From: CAZRWD01 sp964603785
GTDB lineage: Bacteria > Fermentibacterota > Fermentibacteria > Fermentibacterales > Fermentibacteraceae
Direction of reading: 5' to 3'
Assembly: GCA_964603785.1 (NCBI GenBank)
Contig: CAZRWD010000017.1
Coordinates: 1-27,271, forward strand
DNA: 27,271 bases
Part shown: piece by piece, positions 15,648 to 23,753 of the stretch
Layout of the letters: each line of letters starts with the position of its first letter
Position numbering within the stretch: position 1 is the stretch's first letter
Made by a program: the position numbers and the translations under genes
Notes under the pieces: generated by a model
The model's database searches: none
What the model saw: only the letters and a program-made list of their open reading frames with translations
Told to the model about the DNA's origin: nothing

Positions 15648-17000
15648 ATGAATCTCGTCGACCTGCTCAAAGGCTCTGAAGGCAAGACGCTCGAGTTCAA
15701 GCGCGACCTCTCGTCGCCGGAACCTGCCCTAAGAACCATCGTCGCCTTCGCGAATACGGCCGGGGGTACGCTCCTGATCGGGGTGGAGGACCGCACGCGA
15801 CGCGTTCGGGGAGTCAGCACCCCCCTCGAGCTGGAAGAGCGGCTCGCTAACCTACTCACTGACAACGTTATACCTCGCATCGTCCCGGAGATCGAGATCC
15901 TCAGCTGGCGGCGGACTCAGGTTCTGGCGGTACATGTGTATCCGAGTCCGACTCGTCCCCACTACCTAGAGCGCCTCGGTCCCGAAGCCGGGACCTTCGT
16001 CCGAGTCGGCTCTACGAATCGACGAGCAGATCGAGAGCTGATCGCAGAGATGCGTCGGTTCGTGGGTGGTGAAACCTACGACGAGCAGCCCATGCCGGAC
16101 CTGGACTCGGAAGCTGTGGACTTCCGAGCTGCTTCCGAGTCGTTTGCCGAGATCCGCAAGCTCCGCACGACAGATATGGAGACCTTGCGACTCATAGCTC
16201 CCTATCAGGGGCGCAACGTGCCAACGATCGGCGGCATGCTGCTATTCGGCAAGGACCGCCATCGCTTCTTCCCAGATGCATGGATCCAGGCGGCTCGTTT
16301 TCATGGCACCAACCGTAGTCGCATCGTCGATCGCGTGGAGATTCGGTCGCTCCCGGTTTCCGCTATCGACGAAGCGATCGCCTTTGTTGAGAAGCATTCG
16401 ATCCACGGGGCCGAGGTCATCAAGACTCGAAGACAGGAGAAGTGGAATCTTCCGCCTCTTGCCGTACGCGAAGCCGTCATCAATGCCGTCACGCATACGG
16501 ACTACTCGCAAACTGGAGCACCGCTTCGAATTGCAATCTTCGAAGACCGCCTCGAGGTTGAGAATCCAGGGCTACTGCCGTTCGGACTGACTGTTGAGGA
16601 TCTTCATCGGGGTATCTCTAAGCTCCGCAATCGGGTGATCGGTAGGGTCTTCAATGCCTTGGGACTCGTTGAGCAATGGGGCAGTGGGATCCAGCGGATG
16701 ATCAGCGCCTGCCAGGATTCGGGCCTGCCACCCCCAAGCTTCGAGGAGATCGGAACTCGCTTCCGTGTCACGATCTACACTGAGCGGGTCGGTCGTCCCC
16801 TTCTCGATGACACCGACCGGGCAATTCTCGATACATTGGCTGATGACCGTGGGCACTTGACTAGTGAGATCGCCAAGGCAATCGGCCTGACGCCGCGAGC
16901 CACTCGCACTCGCCTTGGGAAACTCGTCGACCGCGGGCTCATTCGCGAGATCGGCACCGGGCCAAAGGATCCCAGGCGCCGATACTTCCGGTCGGATTGA
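15648..17000 (+). CDS. Schlafen/AlbA_2-domain ATP-binding protein with winged-helix C-terminus
   Basis: 450 residues from ATG 15648; upstream TTG 15612 and ATG 15624 would add 12 or 8 residues but family similarity starts at MNLVDLLKGSEGKTLEFKRD. AlbA_2 (Schlafen) domain, about 8-130: EGKTLEFKRDLS, AFANTAGGTLLIGVEDRTRRV, FVRVGSTNRRAD. Then a middle part with GGMLLFGKDRHRFFPDAWI, and the GHKL-like C-terminal ATP-binding region (about 260-370) with REAVINAVTHTDYS, EDRLEVENPGLLPFGL and EQWGSGIQRMISAC. A winged helix ends it (about 390-450: LTSEIAKAIGLTPRATRTRLGKLVDRGLI). Members are annotated as RecG-like or transcriptional regulators and are often seen near defence and mobile genes. Codon use is less GC-rich than in the flanking genes, and the gene stands alone beside the first cyclase-end repeat, which suggests transfer. 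Confidence 0.85.
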   Translation: MNLVDLLKGSEGKTLEFKRDLSSPEPALRTIVAFANTAGGTLLIGVEDRTRRVRGVSTPLELEERLANLLTDNVIPRIVPEIEILSWRRTQVLAVHVYPSPTRPHYLERLGPEAGTFVRVGSTNRRADRELIAEMRRFVGGETYDEQPMPDLDSEAVDFRAASESFAEIRKLRTTDMETLRLIAPYQGRNVPTIGGMLLFGKDRHRFFPDAWIQAARFHGTNRSRIVDRVEIRSLPVSAIDEAIAFVEKHSIHGAEVIKTRRQEKWNLPPLAVREAVINAVTHTDYSQTGAPLRIAIFEDRLEVENPGLLPFGLTVEDLHRGISKLRNRVIGRVFNALGLVEQWGSGIQRMISACQDSGLPPPSFEEIGTRFRVTIYTERVGRPLLDDTDRAILDTLADDRGHLTSEIAKAIGLTPRATRTRLGKLVDRGLIREIGTGPKDPRRRYFRSD

Positions 17001-17308
17001 CTCCAGCGTGGAGAAGTGGGCGTCCGAAACAACCATGTTATTCAGCGAGCGCTGTTTCGCGCCACCGATGATGCCTGTCGCAAGCTCCCCCTGAGCGCAG
17101 ATTCCTAGCGCCTGATCTGAACAGCTGATGGTCGCAGTGGTGCGGGGTCTTCCGCACGCGCGACGCCCTCGCCGCCATGTCATCCTGAAGGGCTGTCGAC
17201 GACGGCTACCCGACGACCTCTATCGAGTACGGGTCGTTCCTCCCCGACGGTGCTTCCCGACCCCGCCCTGCGCTGTCTAGGCAGCTTTGAATTCATCATC
17301 CTGGAGCT
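17001..17308. other. Intergenic region containing the first orphan copy of the cyclase gene end
   Basis: 308 bp with no plausible gene. Around 17195-17260 it matches the last bases of the cyclase gene at 24288 (see the repeat entry). The rest shows no recognisable structure. Confidence 0.6.
17195..17260 (-). repeat. Orphan copy A of the 3' end of the cyclase/STAND gene
   Basis: Contains the 23-bp core common to all three copies (17207-17229, including cccgacgacctctatcgagt). On the minus strand it can be read as ...DPYSIEVVG followed by TAG, as at the true gene end (PYSIEVVG, TAA). Similarity fades upstream of the last dozen or so codons. Direct orientation relative to the other two copies (22493, 24289). 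Confidence 0.75.
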
Positions 17309-17325
17309 CTACGGATCAGCTCCAG
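17301..17325 (-). terminator. Hairpin over the stop codon of the ABC exporter gene
   Basis: 8-bp perfect stem (CTGGAGCT at 17301-17308, AGCTCCAG at 17318-17325) with a 9-nt loop containing the TAG stop. It may end the four-gene transcript. No U-tract. Confidence 0.35.
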
Positions 17326-19057
17326 TAGATTCCTTCCCGTTCTGGAGATAGGCCAACTCGAATGCAGTATCCCTCCCGATGGCGTTGAGCGTCCCGTCTC
17401 TGACCGTCAGCAGGCGATCCATCCATCCGAGCACGGACCGGTGATGCGAGACCACGAGCATGATCCTATCGTCGAAGCATCTGCAGAGCGTGGCGAGTAT
17501 CTCGTCGGAGGTCTCCTGGTCCAGTGCCGATGTCGCCTCGTCGAGGATAACGATCCTCGGGTTTCGCAGTATCAGCCGGGCTATCGCGATACGCTGTCGC
17601 TGGCCTCCCGACAGGGCTCTCCTGCCCTCTCCGATGATCGTGTCGAACCCTTCGGGCAGTTCGAGGATGAACTCCAGCGCATGCGCCGACCTCGCAGCCT
17701 CGATGATCTCCCCGGAAGAGGCTTCCGGTCTCGCGATGCGGATGTTCTCGAACACTGAGGCGATGAAGATGTGCGGATCCTGCTGGACCACTCCTACGGC
17801 CTCTCTCAGACTTCTCCTGCTTAATCGAACCAGGGGGCTCCGGTCCACCAGAATCTCCCCTTCGGTGCAGTCGAACTGTCTGGTGAGCAATGCCAGGAGC
17901 GTCGTCTTGCCGCTGCCGCTCGCACCGATGAGGCCGGTCTTCTCTCCACGTCGCAACTCGATGTTCACCCCGCTGAGGAGCGGTGGCGAGGCATCGTATG
18001 AGAAGCCCACATCCCTGAACGAGATGGTATTCAACTCACCGGGGAGGCTATCCCCCGAGGCTGCATCTTCCTCCGTGCCAGTGTCGGTGAGCGTGAAGAC
18101 TCTTTCCGCGGCGCCCAGGCTGGCCCTCGCCGTCCCGGTGAATGTCAGAAACGTGTTGATCGGGCCGAGGGCCTGACCCATGTAGTTCCAGAAGGCCAGG
18201 AGGCTGCCCAGGGTTAACTGCGCGGAGATGACCTTCAGCCCGCCATACCAGAGGACCAGCCCGGTGACGATCCAGATCGCCGTCTGGGATGTCGATATGA
18301 GGCTTATCACCATCACAAAGCGAATACGCGCTCTTCGGACCAGATCGAGGGCTCCTGCGACAGATCTGCGGATGAACGTCTCGGCCCCCAGCAGTCTTGC
18401 CTCGCCGATCGACTTCCAGTAGTCCCCTATGGCGGTCGACCCGGCTGCCAGGGCTTCCTGCATAGCAGCCGATGCTGCCTGTACGGGGCTGGAGGCGTGT
18501 CTCAGAGTGATCGCCAGGGTGATGAACAGTCCGAGTGTGATCACTGCCATCACGGGTTCCAGGATGATCATCGCCACTGAGACGGCCGTCAGCATGAAGA
18601 ACTGGGTAACGAGCTGGATGAGGGTGTCTCCATAGAGATTCCCCATCGCCTCGACATCCTGGAAGAAGGTGCTGATCACTTCTCCTGAATCATGAGCCTT
18701 CACCGCGGCCATGCACTTGGATGTCAGGCGGTCGAGTACGTCGGAGCGGACATTCAGAAGGATACGTTCCTTGATCCGGGCGAAGACGACATTCTGGACG
18801 GCCGTGAAGAGAACCCTGAGTATCGCGGTCCCGACAAGTGCCAGTATGATCGTTCCCAGGAACCGGATGGATGAGCCCTCGGTCAGGTTGTCTATCAGGA
18901 TCTTCTGCATCCATGGATTGACCACCCAGAGGGCCGTTACGATGACCGTCAGGAGGAGAGCGACAACCTGTGACTTCCAGGTCGGCCCGATGTATGCGAT
19001 GCATCTCCTGAACAGCCTGGGAGCGCCGTTCCCGGCTCCCTTGTGCTTACTACTCAT
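17309..19057 (-). CDS. ABC exporter, fused membrane and ATPase domains (RiPP export)
   Basis: 582-residue half-transporter, inner membrane, expected to dimerise. The membrane domain (about 15-310) shows six hydrophobic segments, e.g. VVALLLTVIVTALWVV, IILALVGTAILRVLF, FFMLTAVSVAMIIL and IWIVTGLVLWYGG. The ATPase domain (about 340-580) is complete: Walker A GASGSGKT (378-385), Q-loop VVQQDP, signature LSGGQ (482-486), Walker B IVILDE (502-507), H-loop VVSHH. It has no N-terminal C39 peptidase domain, so it would not cleave a leader itself. The start lies 11 bp after the propeller lipoprotein stop, indicating one operon. By context its cargo is probably the Cys-rich peptide encoded at 20311; multidrug or lipid export is the alternative. 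Confidence 0.9.
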   Translation of the reverse strand: MSSKHKGAGNGAPRLFRRCIAYIGPTWKSQVVALLLTVIVTALWVVNPWMQKILIDNLTEGSSIRFLGTIILALVGTAILRVLFTAVQNVVFARIKERILLNVRSDVLDRLTSKCMAAVKAHDSGEVISTFFQDVEAMGNLYGDTLIQLVTQFFMLTAVSVAMIILEPVMAVITLGLFITLAITLRHASSPVQAASAAMQEALAAGSTAIGDYWKSIGEARLLGAETFIRRSVAGALDLVRRARIRFVMVISLISTSQTAIWIVTGLVLWYGGLKVISAQLTLGSLLAFWNYMGQALGPINTFLTFTGTARASLGAAERVFTLTDTGTEEDAASGDSLPGELNTISFRDVGFSYDASPPLLSGVNIELRRGEKTGLIGASGSGKTTLLALLTRQFDCTEGEILVDRSPLVRLSRRSLREAVGVVQQDPHIFIASVFENIRIARPEASSGEIIEAARSAHALEFILELPEGFDTIIGEGRRALSGGQRQRIAIARLILRNPRIVILDEATSALDQETSDEILATLCRCFDDRIMLVVSHHRSVLGWMDRLLTVRDGTLNAIGRDTAFELAYLQNGKESTGADP

Positions 19058-19068
19058 CGACCGGCTCG

Positions 19069-20223
19069 TCAGGGATCATCGAAAGCACCCGTTGCACCTG
19101 GAGCTCCATCGTCGTCCACCGGGACCAGCGAGACGATTCGTTGATCGCACGATTCTGATTCTACCGCGGCAAGGATGAGAGAGTCGCTGCAGACGAGGAA
19201 TCTGACGAGATACGCATCGTTGAATGATTCGGGAAGCTCGGCATGAAATAGAAGGTCGCCCGAGTAAGCGTTATAGACATCGAATCGACAGGTCCCACTG
19301 TCACCTCTCCATACCCAGAGCTGCTCCTCATCCTCGGTGAGGAATAGCCCTGCAACCGGCTCCCTCCACGATCTGGGCTGGTACTCATGCCGCACGACAT
19401 CCGATCCGCCTATCCCATTTAGGTAGTCGACCACGAATTGAGCTTCCCTGGCGAGCTCATCAGGAGTCTTCTCCACGGTTTCCTGTTCACGCTCGATTGT
19501 ATAGAGGCTCTCGCCGGCCAGATCGTTGCAGAGGATGAGGTACTCAGCTGACTCCCTGTCAAACAGGAAGTAACGATCTTCTCCGAATGCGAAGTGATAT
19601 AGGAAAATAGTGTTGTCAAATAGGTCGGATGGGTCTTCCGGATCTGCAATAAATCCATGACTGTTAAGATGAATACAATCTCCCTCTCCTGTACTATTGA
19701 CCGCTAGACTTGTGCTGATGTGGATACCATCGGATTCGATTGATTCGAACTTGATGCTTATTGAGGCGAACAGGGAATCGTTGATGCAATCAAGATCGAG
19801 GGGCGGATCGCCCTGGAACTCGAAGATCGAATAGCAGGAATCCCCCTCGACATCGTATAGATAGACAGCCTTCTTGGAATTATCCGAAACTGCAAGAGTC
19901 CCATTGGGAAGCACGCAGCAACTCACAGGATATCCCAGTTGGTCAGGCCCTTCACCCCGTGAACCAAAGCAGCCTCGGGTTCGGTTTTCCATGTTGATCA
20001 CCGTGATAAGTGCCGAAGGAGCATCAAGAATGTAGACATTGCCATTTTGATAGTCGAAATCCGTAACGGTACTGATAGCGATATCATATTCTATTGTTGA
20101 ATAGATAGTATCATTGGCAGAATAGCGCACCAAGGGAACCTGATCGTCATTCTTCGCTCTGGAGCTACAAGCGATAGGCAGTGACATGATAATTACCGAA
20201 ATCGAGATGACAATGCCCCTCAT
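19069..20223 (-). CDS. Six-bladed beta-propeller-like lipoprotein of the RiPP operon
   Basis: 384 residues from ATG 20221-20223, chosen because it starts a standard lipoprotein signal (MRGIVISISVIIMSLPIAC, Cys19). An upstream in-frame ATG at 20281-20283 would add 20 polar residues before it. The body repeats the strand pattern of 6-bladed propeller lipoproteins known from Bacteroidota: FDYQNGNVYILDAPSALITV, GSRGEGPDQLGYPV (the GEGPGE-like turn is a hallmark), LPNGTLAVSDNSKKAVYLYD, and later GLFLTEDEEQLWVWRGD and YNAYSGDLLF. Several paired cysteines suggest disulfides. GC is clearly lower than in the flanking genes. It lies between the precursor gene and the exporter (11-bp gap), so it likely acts on the exported peptide at the envelope: receptor, chaperone or immunity are possibilities, all inference. 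Confidence 0.8.
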   Translation of the reverse strand: MRGIVISISVIIMSLPIACSSRAKNDDQVPLVRYSANDTIYSTIEYDIAISTVTDFDYQNGNVYILDAPSALITVINMENRTRGCFGSRGEGPDQLGYPVSCCVLPNGTLAVSDNSKKAVYLYDVEGDSCYSIFEFQGDPPLDLDCINDSLFASISIKFESIESDGIHISTSLAVNSTGEGDCIHLNSHGFIADPEDPSDLFDNTIFLYHFAFGEDRYFLFDRESAEYLILCNDLAGESLYTIEREQETVEKTPDELAREAQFVVDYLNGIGGSDVVRHEYQPRSWREPVAGLFLTEDEEQLWVWRGDSGTCRFDVYNAYSGDLLFHAELPESFNDAYLVRFLVCSDSLILAAVESESCDQRIVSLVPVDDDGAPGATGAFDDP

Positions 20224-20230
20224 AAGGGGC
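20215..20230 (-). promoter_or_regulatory. Hairpin enclosing the propeller-lipoprotein start codon
   Basis: Perfect 16-base hairpin: GCCCCT, loop of 4, AGGGGC. The loop carries the ATG (20221-20223). No Shine-Dalgarno is visible nearby. It could lower translation of the lipoprotein relative to the peptide gene upstream, or mean that translation begins at the ATG at 20281-20283 instead. Confidence 0.4.
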
Positions 20231-20310
20231 GGTTCCGGTATGTACCGAAACCGCCCGAGGTGATGATCCTTGGCTTCTATCATTCCTAGGGGTTTGTGCA
20301 GTGGATCATG

Positions 20311-20424
20311 TCATCCGTTATTATTGGCAACCCCACACAAACACTTGCAGTCAGTGAAGACACAACTCTTCACATCCTCACTGAAGAGTCTGTCGATCTT
20401 GATCCCATCCTGAATCACGTTCAT
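20311..20424 (-). CDS. Short Cys-rich peptide, candidate RiPP precursor
   Basis: A 37-residue peptide not captured by usual length cut-offs. ATG 20422-20424 has a perfect AGGAGG (20431-20436) with a 6-nt spacer, and lies 14 bp after the radical SAM gene stop, clear evidence of real translation. The N-terminal half is charged and leader-like (MNVIQDGIKIDRLFSEDVK); the C-terminal part is SCVFTDCKCLCGVANNNG, with Cys21, 26, 28 and 30 (C-x4-C-x-C-x-C) and a closing Asn-Asn-Asn-Gly. No GG or other clear cleavage site and no signal peptide. Cys-rich cores next to SPASM radical SAM enzymes are usual for sactipeptides and ranthipeptides, in which Cys sulfurs are joined to carbons of acceptor residues; here that is inference. 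A small metal-binding peptide is the main alternative. Confidence 0.8.
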   Translation of the reverse strand: MNVIQDGIKIDRLFSEDVKSCVFTDCKCLCGVANNNG

Positions 20425-20438
20425 CTGAACCCTCCTAA

Positions 20439-21737
20439 TCAGTTTATTGCTTCATCTGACGCCTTGGACAATACCGCCTCCTTCCCGGCGATTCGAGATT
20501 TATAGTTCTCGATGATGTATCTTTCATATTCCGCATCAGATGCGAAGAGACATGACGGTCTCTTGTTTATCACCATATCTCTTGGACAACCACCTGCACA
20601 TGTTGGCAGATACTTGCACTCTGAGCATGGTGGCGTATGCGATGGGTCAAAGGTCAGCCATTTATAGCGCGATAGGAAGGAGACACTCTCAGGAATCAGT
20701 ATGTTTCCGTAATCAGGAGATTCAATGCCGACCTCCTCCCAGCAGGCCTTAACACTTCCATCGGGAAGAACTACCTGTGATGATAGTGAAGTAGCACCAC
20801 AACCTGGAATCAGCACTGCCGAAGACTTGCGTGAGTAAAACTGACGAGGGAACTCATGCTTTACATGACTGAGATTCCTGAATGAATCTCGCTGTGAACA
20901 GAGCCGTGTAGGCGCGGCGTAAACTCTGACCTTATCGCAACCCTTGAAGTAGTAATCGAACCAGTCGATTGATTCGCTCGAAGAGTGAACTCTGCTATCT
21001 GTGTTTACCCGGATGTTCACATACATGTACTTGGCTGCGTCAAGCGCATTCCGTAGGATTCTGTCGAATGTTGGCGATCCATCGGCGAGAATTCGTCTTC
21101 TATCATGCTGCGCTCGATTCCCGTCGATTGTGATCTGAACTGATTCTACGTTGCGCATTCCCAGGGCCTTCGACGCTTCCTCGGATAGTAAATACCCATT
21201 GCTCACGATGTTCACCGTAGCTTGCTTTCTATCTCGTCTCTGTGATCTAAGCCGATCAAGGAAGTCAAGACAAACATCCAGGACAAGTAGCGGTTCTCCC
21301 CCGTACAAGGCGATAGAGAGCTTTCTTGGTTGGGTACTTCGTTCCCACTCCAGGACTGCATCAATAACTTCCTCTGTGATATCTGAATGTAAGTAGTGAC
21401 TCTGGTTACAGTAGGCGCAGGCGAAATTACATCGGCCAGTCATGACAAGTGTAAGTGCAGTGTGATCTGAATCGTACCTCTGCCAATCATGTAGCACACC
21501 GATCAAATCCCTCTCATCGACATCGTCACTAACCAAGAATCCCTGCGAGAACAGTGTATTGAGAACACCGACATCATGCTCATCAACACGAATATGAGTA
21601 TTAGAAGGATATGACACGATATCAGAATACTCTATAAATGATTCTGGAAGCAGCTCCGCAATGCATCCCGATAATCCATTATAGATAATAGTCTTGTTAT
21701 CATATCTCACCGACCAATTGTATCTCGAGGTCCTCAT
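20439..21737 (-). CDS. Radical SAM/SPASM peptide maturase
   Basis: 432 residues. An N-terminal region (about 1-85) resembles the PqqD-like/RRE segment of maturases (YNGLSGCIAELL, LFSQGFLVSDDVDERD) and could bind the leader. The radical SAM core has the [4Fe-4S] motif Cys103-x3-Cys107-x2-Cys110 (CNFACAYC), then LYGGEPLL (144-151) and VSNGYLL. The C-terminal SPASM domain is complete with seven Cys: C313, G327-x4-C332, C371-x2-C374-x5-C380-x3-C384, and C396, the canonical spacing for two extra clusters. ATG at 21735-21737; the Shine-Dalgarno is weak. It is first gene of the unit, 14 bp before the peptide gene. Expected role: thioether or C-C crosslinking of that peptide. GC well below the surrounding genome. 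Confidence 0.92.
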   Translation of the reverse strand: MRTSRYNWSVRYDNKTIIYNGLSGCIAELLPESFIEYSDIVSYPSNTHIRVDEHDVGVLNTLFSQGFLVSDDVDERDLIGVLHDWQRYDSDHTALTLVMTGRCNFACAYCNQSHYLHSDITEEVIDAVLEWERSTQPRKLSIALYGGEPLLVLDVCLDFLDRLRSQRRDRKQATVNIVSNGYLLSEEASKALGMRNVESVQITIDGNRAQHDRRRILADGSPTFDRILRNALDAAKYMYVNIRVNTDSRVHSSSESIDWFDYYFKGCDKVRVYAAPTRLCSQRDSFRNLSHVKHEFPRQFYSRKSSAVLIPGCGATSLSSQVVLPDGSVKACWEEVGIESPDYGNILIPESVSFLSRYKWLTFDPSHTPPCSECKYLPTCAGGCPRDMVINKRPSCLFASDAEYERYIIENYKSRIAGKEAVLSKASDEAIN

Positions 21738-21763
21738 TTGGTTATTATCCTATCCATCATACT

Positions 21764-21769
21764 ATTATA
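21764..21769 (-). promoter_or_regulatory. -10 box of the RiPP operon
   Basis: Perfect TATAAT on the minus strand, 26 bp upstream of the maturase ATG, within an AT-rich stretch. The -35 position (16-18 bp upstream) holds no recognisable box, so the promoter may need an activator. Confidence 0.5.
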
Positions 21770-21913
21770 TTGTGCCTTTCTGTGTTTTTGCTTGATCTTT
21801 TCGAATTGTCTTTAGTACTTACGCCATATTCCAACAGTAGATGAATCGCATCTTATCAGTCTGATGTCAATGGGAATTCAATGTATTCTTCCAAAGGCGC
21901 CATAGCTCGCATT

Positions 21914-22196
21914 CTAGATCTGCCAACCAGCGCCGGTGTAATTGCTTCGGTGCTGGTCTTCGACCTCAGAGTAGTTAGCATCCCACCAGGTCACTTCACT
22001 GCAACATGAAGTGTATCGTACGATCCTGTGACCACCCTCGAGTCGATCCCGTTCTGACCCTGCCCGATAGACAATGCTCGAATTGAAGAAGGTTCTCACG
22101 CCATAGGGTGGTCTGCTGGATGCCAACAGGTCCGACTCTGCAGAGAAAAGATTCCGCTTGGCTGGAGTTCTCCAGATCCATGAAGCGTTGAAGTAT
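21914..22196 (-). pseudogene. Possible decayed coding fragment
   Basis: Open for about 93 codons on the minus strand, ending ...NYTGAGWQI then TAG. It has protein-like segments (YGVRTFFNSSIVYRAGSE, RIVRYTSCCSEVTWWDANY), but the frame begins at a stop, has no ATG and only a TTG at 22126, without Shine-Dalgarno. I do not recognise a family. A chance open frame is equally possible. Confidence 0.25.
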
Positions 22197-22483
22197 CAAG
22201 AGAGGCTCAGAGAGGCTCAGCTGGGAGAAAACCTAACACTGCAAATAACTGCTCCTCCAGATATGCGATTTCGGGGACTCGGGATCTAGCCCAGATGCTT
22301 GGCCCGATATGACAGGCTTATCCGAAGAGACGTGCAGTTGATCCACTTCACAGTTCATGATCATCCGTCCCGGAGATAACGAGTTGCAGCTAAAGGCTTT
22401 AAGCAGGTTGCGGTGATGACAGGATCCGTCCGACTTGTTACATGGAGGTTGTCTTCATGCCCTGAAGTCTCGACGGGGGTATC

Positions 22484-22595
22484 GATGACTGCTACCCGAC
22501 GACCTCTATCGAGTAGGAGCCGTTCTTCCTCGACGGGGCTCCTCTTCGACGCCCAGGATCCCCCTGATCTCTCCGACCTTCTTCAGGCAGCCTTG
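22484..22595 (-). pseudogene. Orphan copy B of the 3' end of the cyclase/STAND gene
   Basis: About 110 bp on the minus strand that match the end of the gene at 24288: KKVGEIRGILG, then an acidic stretch, then YSIEVVG and TAG. Relative to the intact gene one base is missing in the GAGTCCCC segment, so the two halves are in different frames. It contains the 23-bp core (22493-22515) shared by all three copies. Upstream of KKVGEIRGILG the similarity stops abruptly. Read as a remnant of a paralogue or of a former junction. Confidence 0.7.
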
Positions 22596-22893
22596 CCGGT
22601 CACCTACCCATGGCTCCAGCCGGGGGATCACCCATACCTTGAGGGTCTGACCGGGCCTTCAGGTAGCACGGCTACCATCCCCCAGGCTTCTGTAGTAGCT
22701 TCCTCGTGATCATGGCCAGGGGGCGGTTGGTCGCGCTTCCCCGGATAGAATGATAGGCCGGTGATGGTTCTGATCGGACTGCCTGATCGATTTGTGTACC
22801 CGGAACAGCTTCGACCGGAGCGGAGTGCCGCACTCCGAAGGGTTCCGACCTGATTGCCGGGGCCTCGCCCGGCAGGGGTCGCGGGATGACGGG

Positions 22894-23748
22894 ATGAAGA
22901 CCTTCCTGGACTGTATCCCCTGCTTCCTCGGCCAGGCTCTACGCGCCGGCAGGATGTCAACGGACGACGACGCCCTTCTGAAGAAGCTCATGGACAGGCT
23001 CGGGGCAAGGATGTCCGAAATCGCGCTCGACTGTACCCCGCCCGAGATTGCGGTCATGGTGTACGACGAGGTGAGGGCGGTGACGGGCGTAGACGACCCA
23101 TTCGCAGCCCTGAAGCGGCACCACGTCGAGGAGGCCCTGCGCCTCTACCCCGCCCTGAAGCGGATGGTGGAGCAGTCCGACGACCCTCTGATGACCGCAA
23201 TTCGCGTCGCCATCGCCGGAAATGTCATCGACTGCGGTGCGGGAAGAGCCTTCGACATCGAGCGAGACCTGTCATCGGTCCTGCGGCAGGAATTCGCGAT
23301 CTGTCATTTCGAATCGTTCAGACGCTCGCTGGAAGAGGCTGAAGGGATCCTGTACATAGGTGACAATGCTGGCGAATCGGTGTTCGACAGGGTTCTCATC
23401 GAGACGATGATGAAACCAGTGACATTCGCAGTGAGAGACCGACCTGTCATCAACGACGTCACCCTTGCCGACGCGACCGCCTCCGGACTGGATGCTGTTT
23501 CAACCATCATCTCGACGGGTTCTCCGGCGCCGGGGGCGGTGCTGTCGCTCTGCAGCAGCGATTTCGTCCACCAGTTCAGCAGGGCGGACATGGTGGTCAG
23601 CAAGGGGCAGGGCAACTATGAGGCCCTCTCGGAGGCCTCCAGGCCGGTCTTCTTCCTTCTCAGGGCGAAATGCCCCGTCATCGCCCGCGACCTTTCCGTG
23701 GGAGAGGGCGACATCGTACTGAAGTGCTCCACAACCCCGGAGGAGTGA
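22894..23748 (+). CDS. DUF89 (ARMT1-like) family protein
   Basis: 284 residues from ATG 22894 (the frame is open 34 codons further up, but similarity begins with MKTFLDCIPC). Motifs of the DUF89 family: N-terminal CxxC in DCIPCFLGQALR (7-10), GNVIDCGAG, the strand-loop YIGDNAGESVFDRVLIE, VRDRPVINDVTLADA, and ADMVVSKGQGNYEAL near the end. These correspond to the metal-binding phosphatase-type active site with conserved Asp/Asn residues; family members are proposed metabolite damage-control phosphatases. The short form with N-terminal CxxC resembles archaeal members such as AF1104. The exact substrate is unknown. The gene overlaps or abuts the CGGC gene downstream (stop 6 bp before its TTG), so the two are translated from one mRNA. 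Confidence 0.88.
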   Translation: MKTFLDCIPCFLGQALRAGRMSTDDDALLKKLMDRLGARMSEIALDCTPPEIAVMVYDEVRAVTGVDDPFAALKRHHVEEALRLYPALKRMVEQSDDPLMTAIRVAIAGNVIDCGAGRAFDIERDLSSVLRQEFAICHFESFRRSLEEAEGILYIGDNAGESVFDRVLIETMMKPVTFAVRDRPVINDVTLADATASGLDAVSTIISTGSPAPGAVLSLCSSDFVHQFSRADMVVSKGQGNYEALSEASRPVFFLLRAKCPVIARDLSVGEGDIVLKCSTTPEE

Positions 23749-23753
23749 TCGAA

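Larger units (their letters stand above)
21770..22893. other. Long region without an intact gene, including remnants
   Basis: About 1.1 kb. At 21914-22196 the minus strand carries a 93-codon open stretch without a proper start that could be a decayed gene (see separate entry). At 22201-22220 there is a 10-bp direct duplication (agaggctcag twice). At 22484-22595 lies the second copy of the cyclase gene end. No RNA gene was recognised. Confidence 0.6.

Noticed and set aside
17309..19057. C39 peptidase domain on the exporter
   Set aside because: The protein begins only about 15 residues before the first membrane helices; no Cys/His peptidase motif is present.
20296..20505. 69-codon plus-strand frame over the peptide gene
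   Set aside because: No Shine-Dalgarno and no family; the minus-strand peptide gene explains this stretch better.
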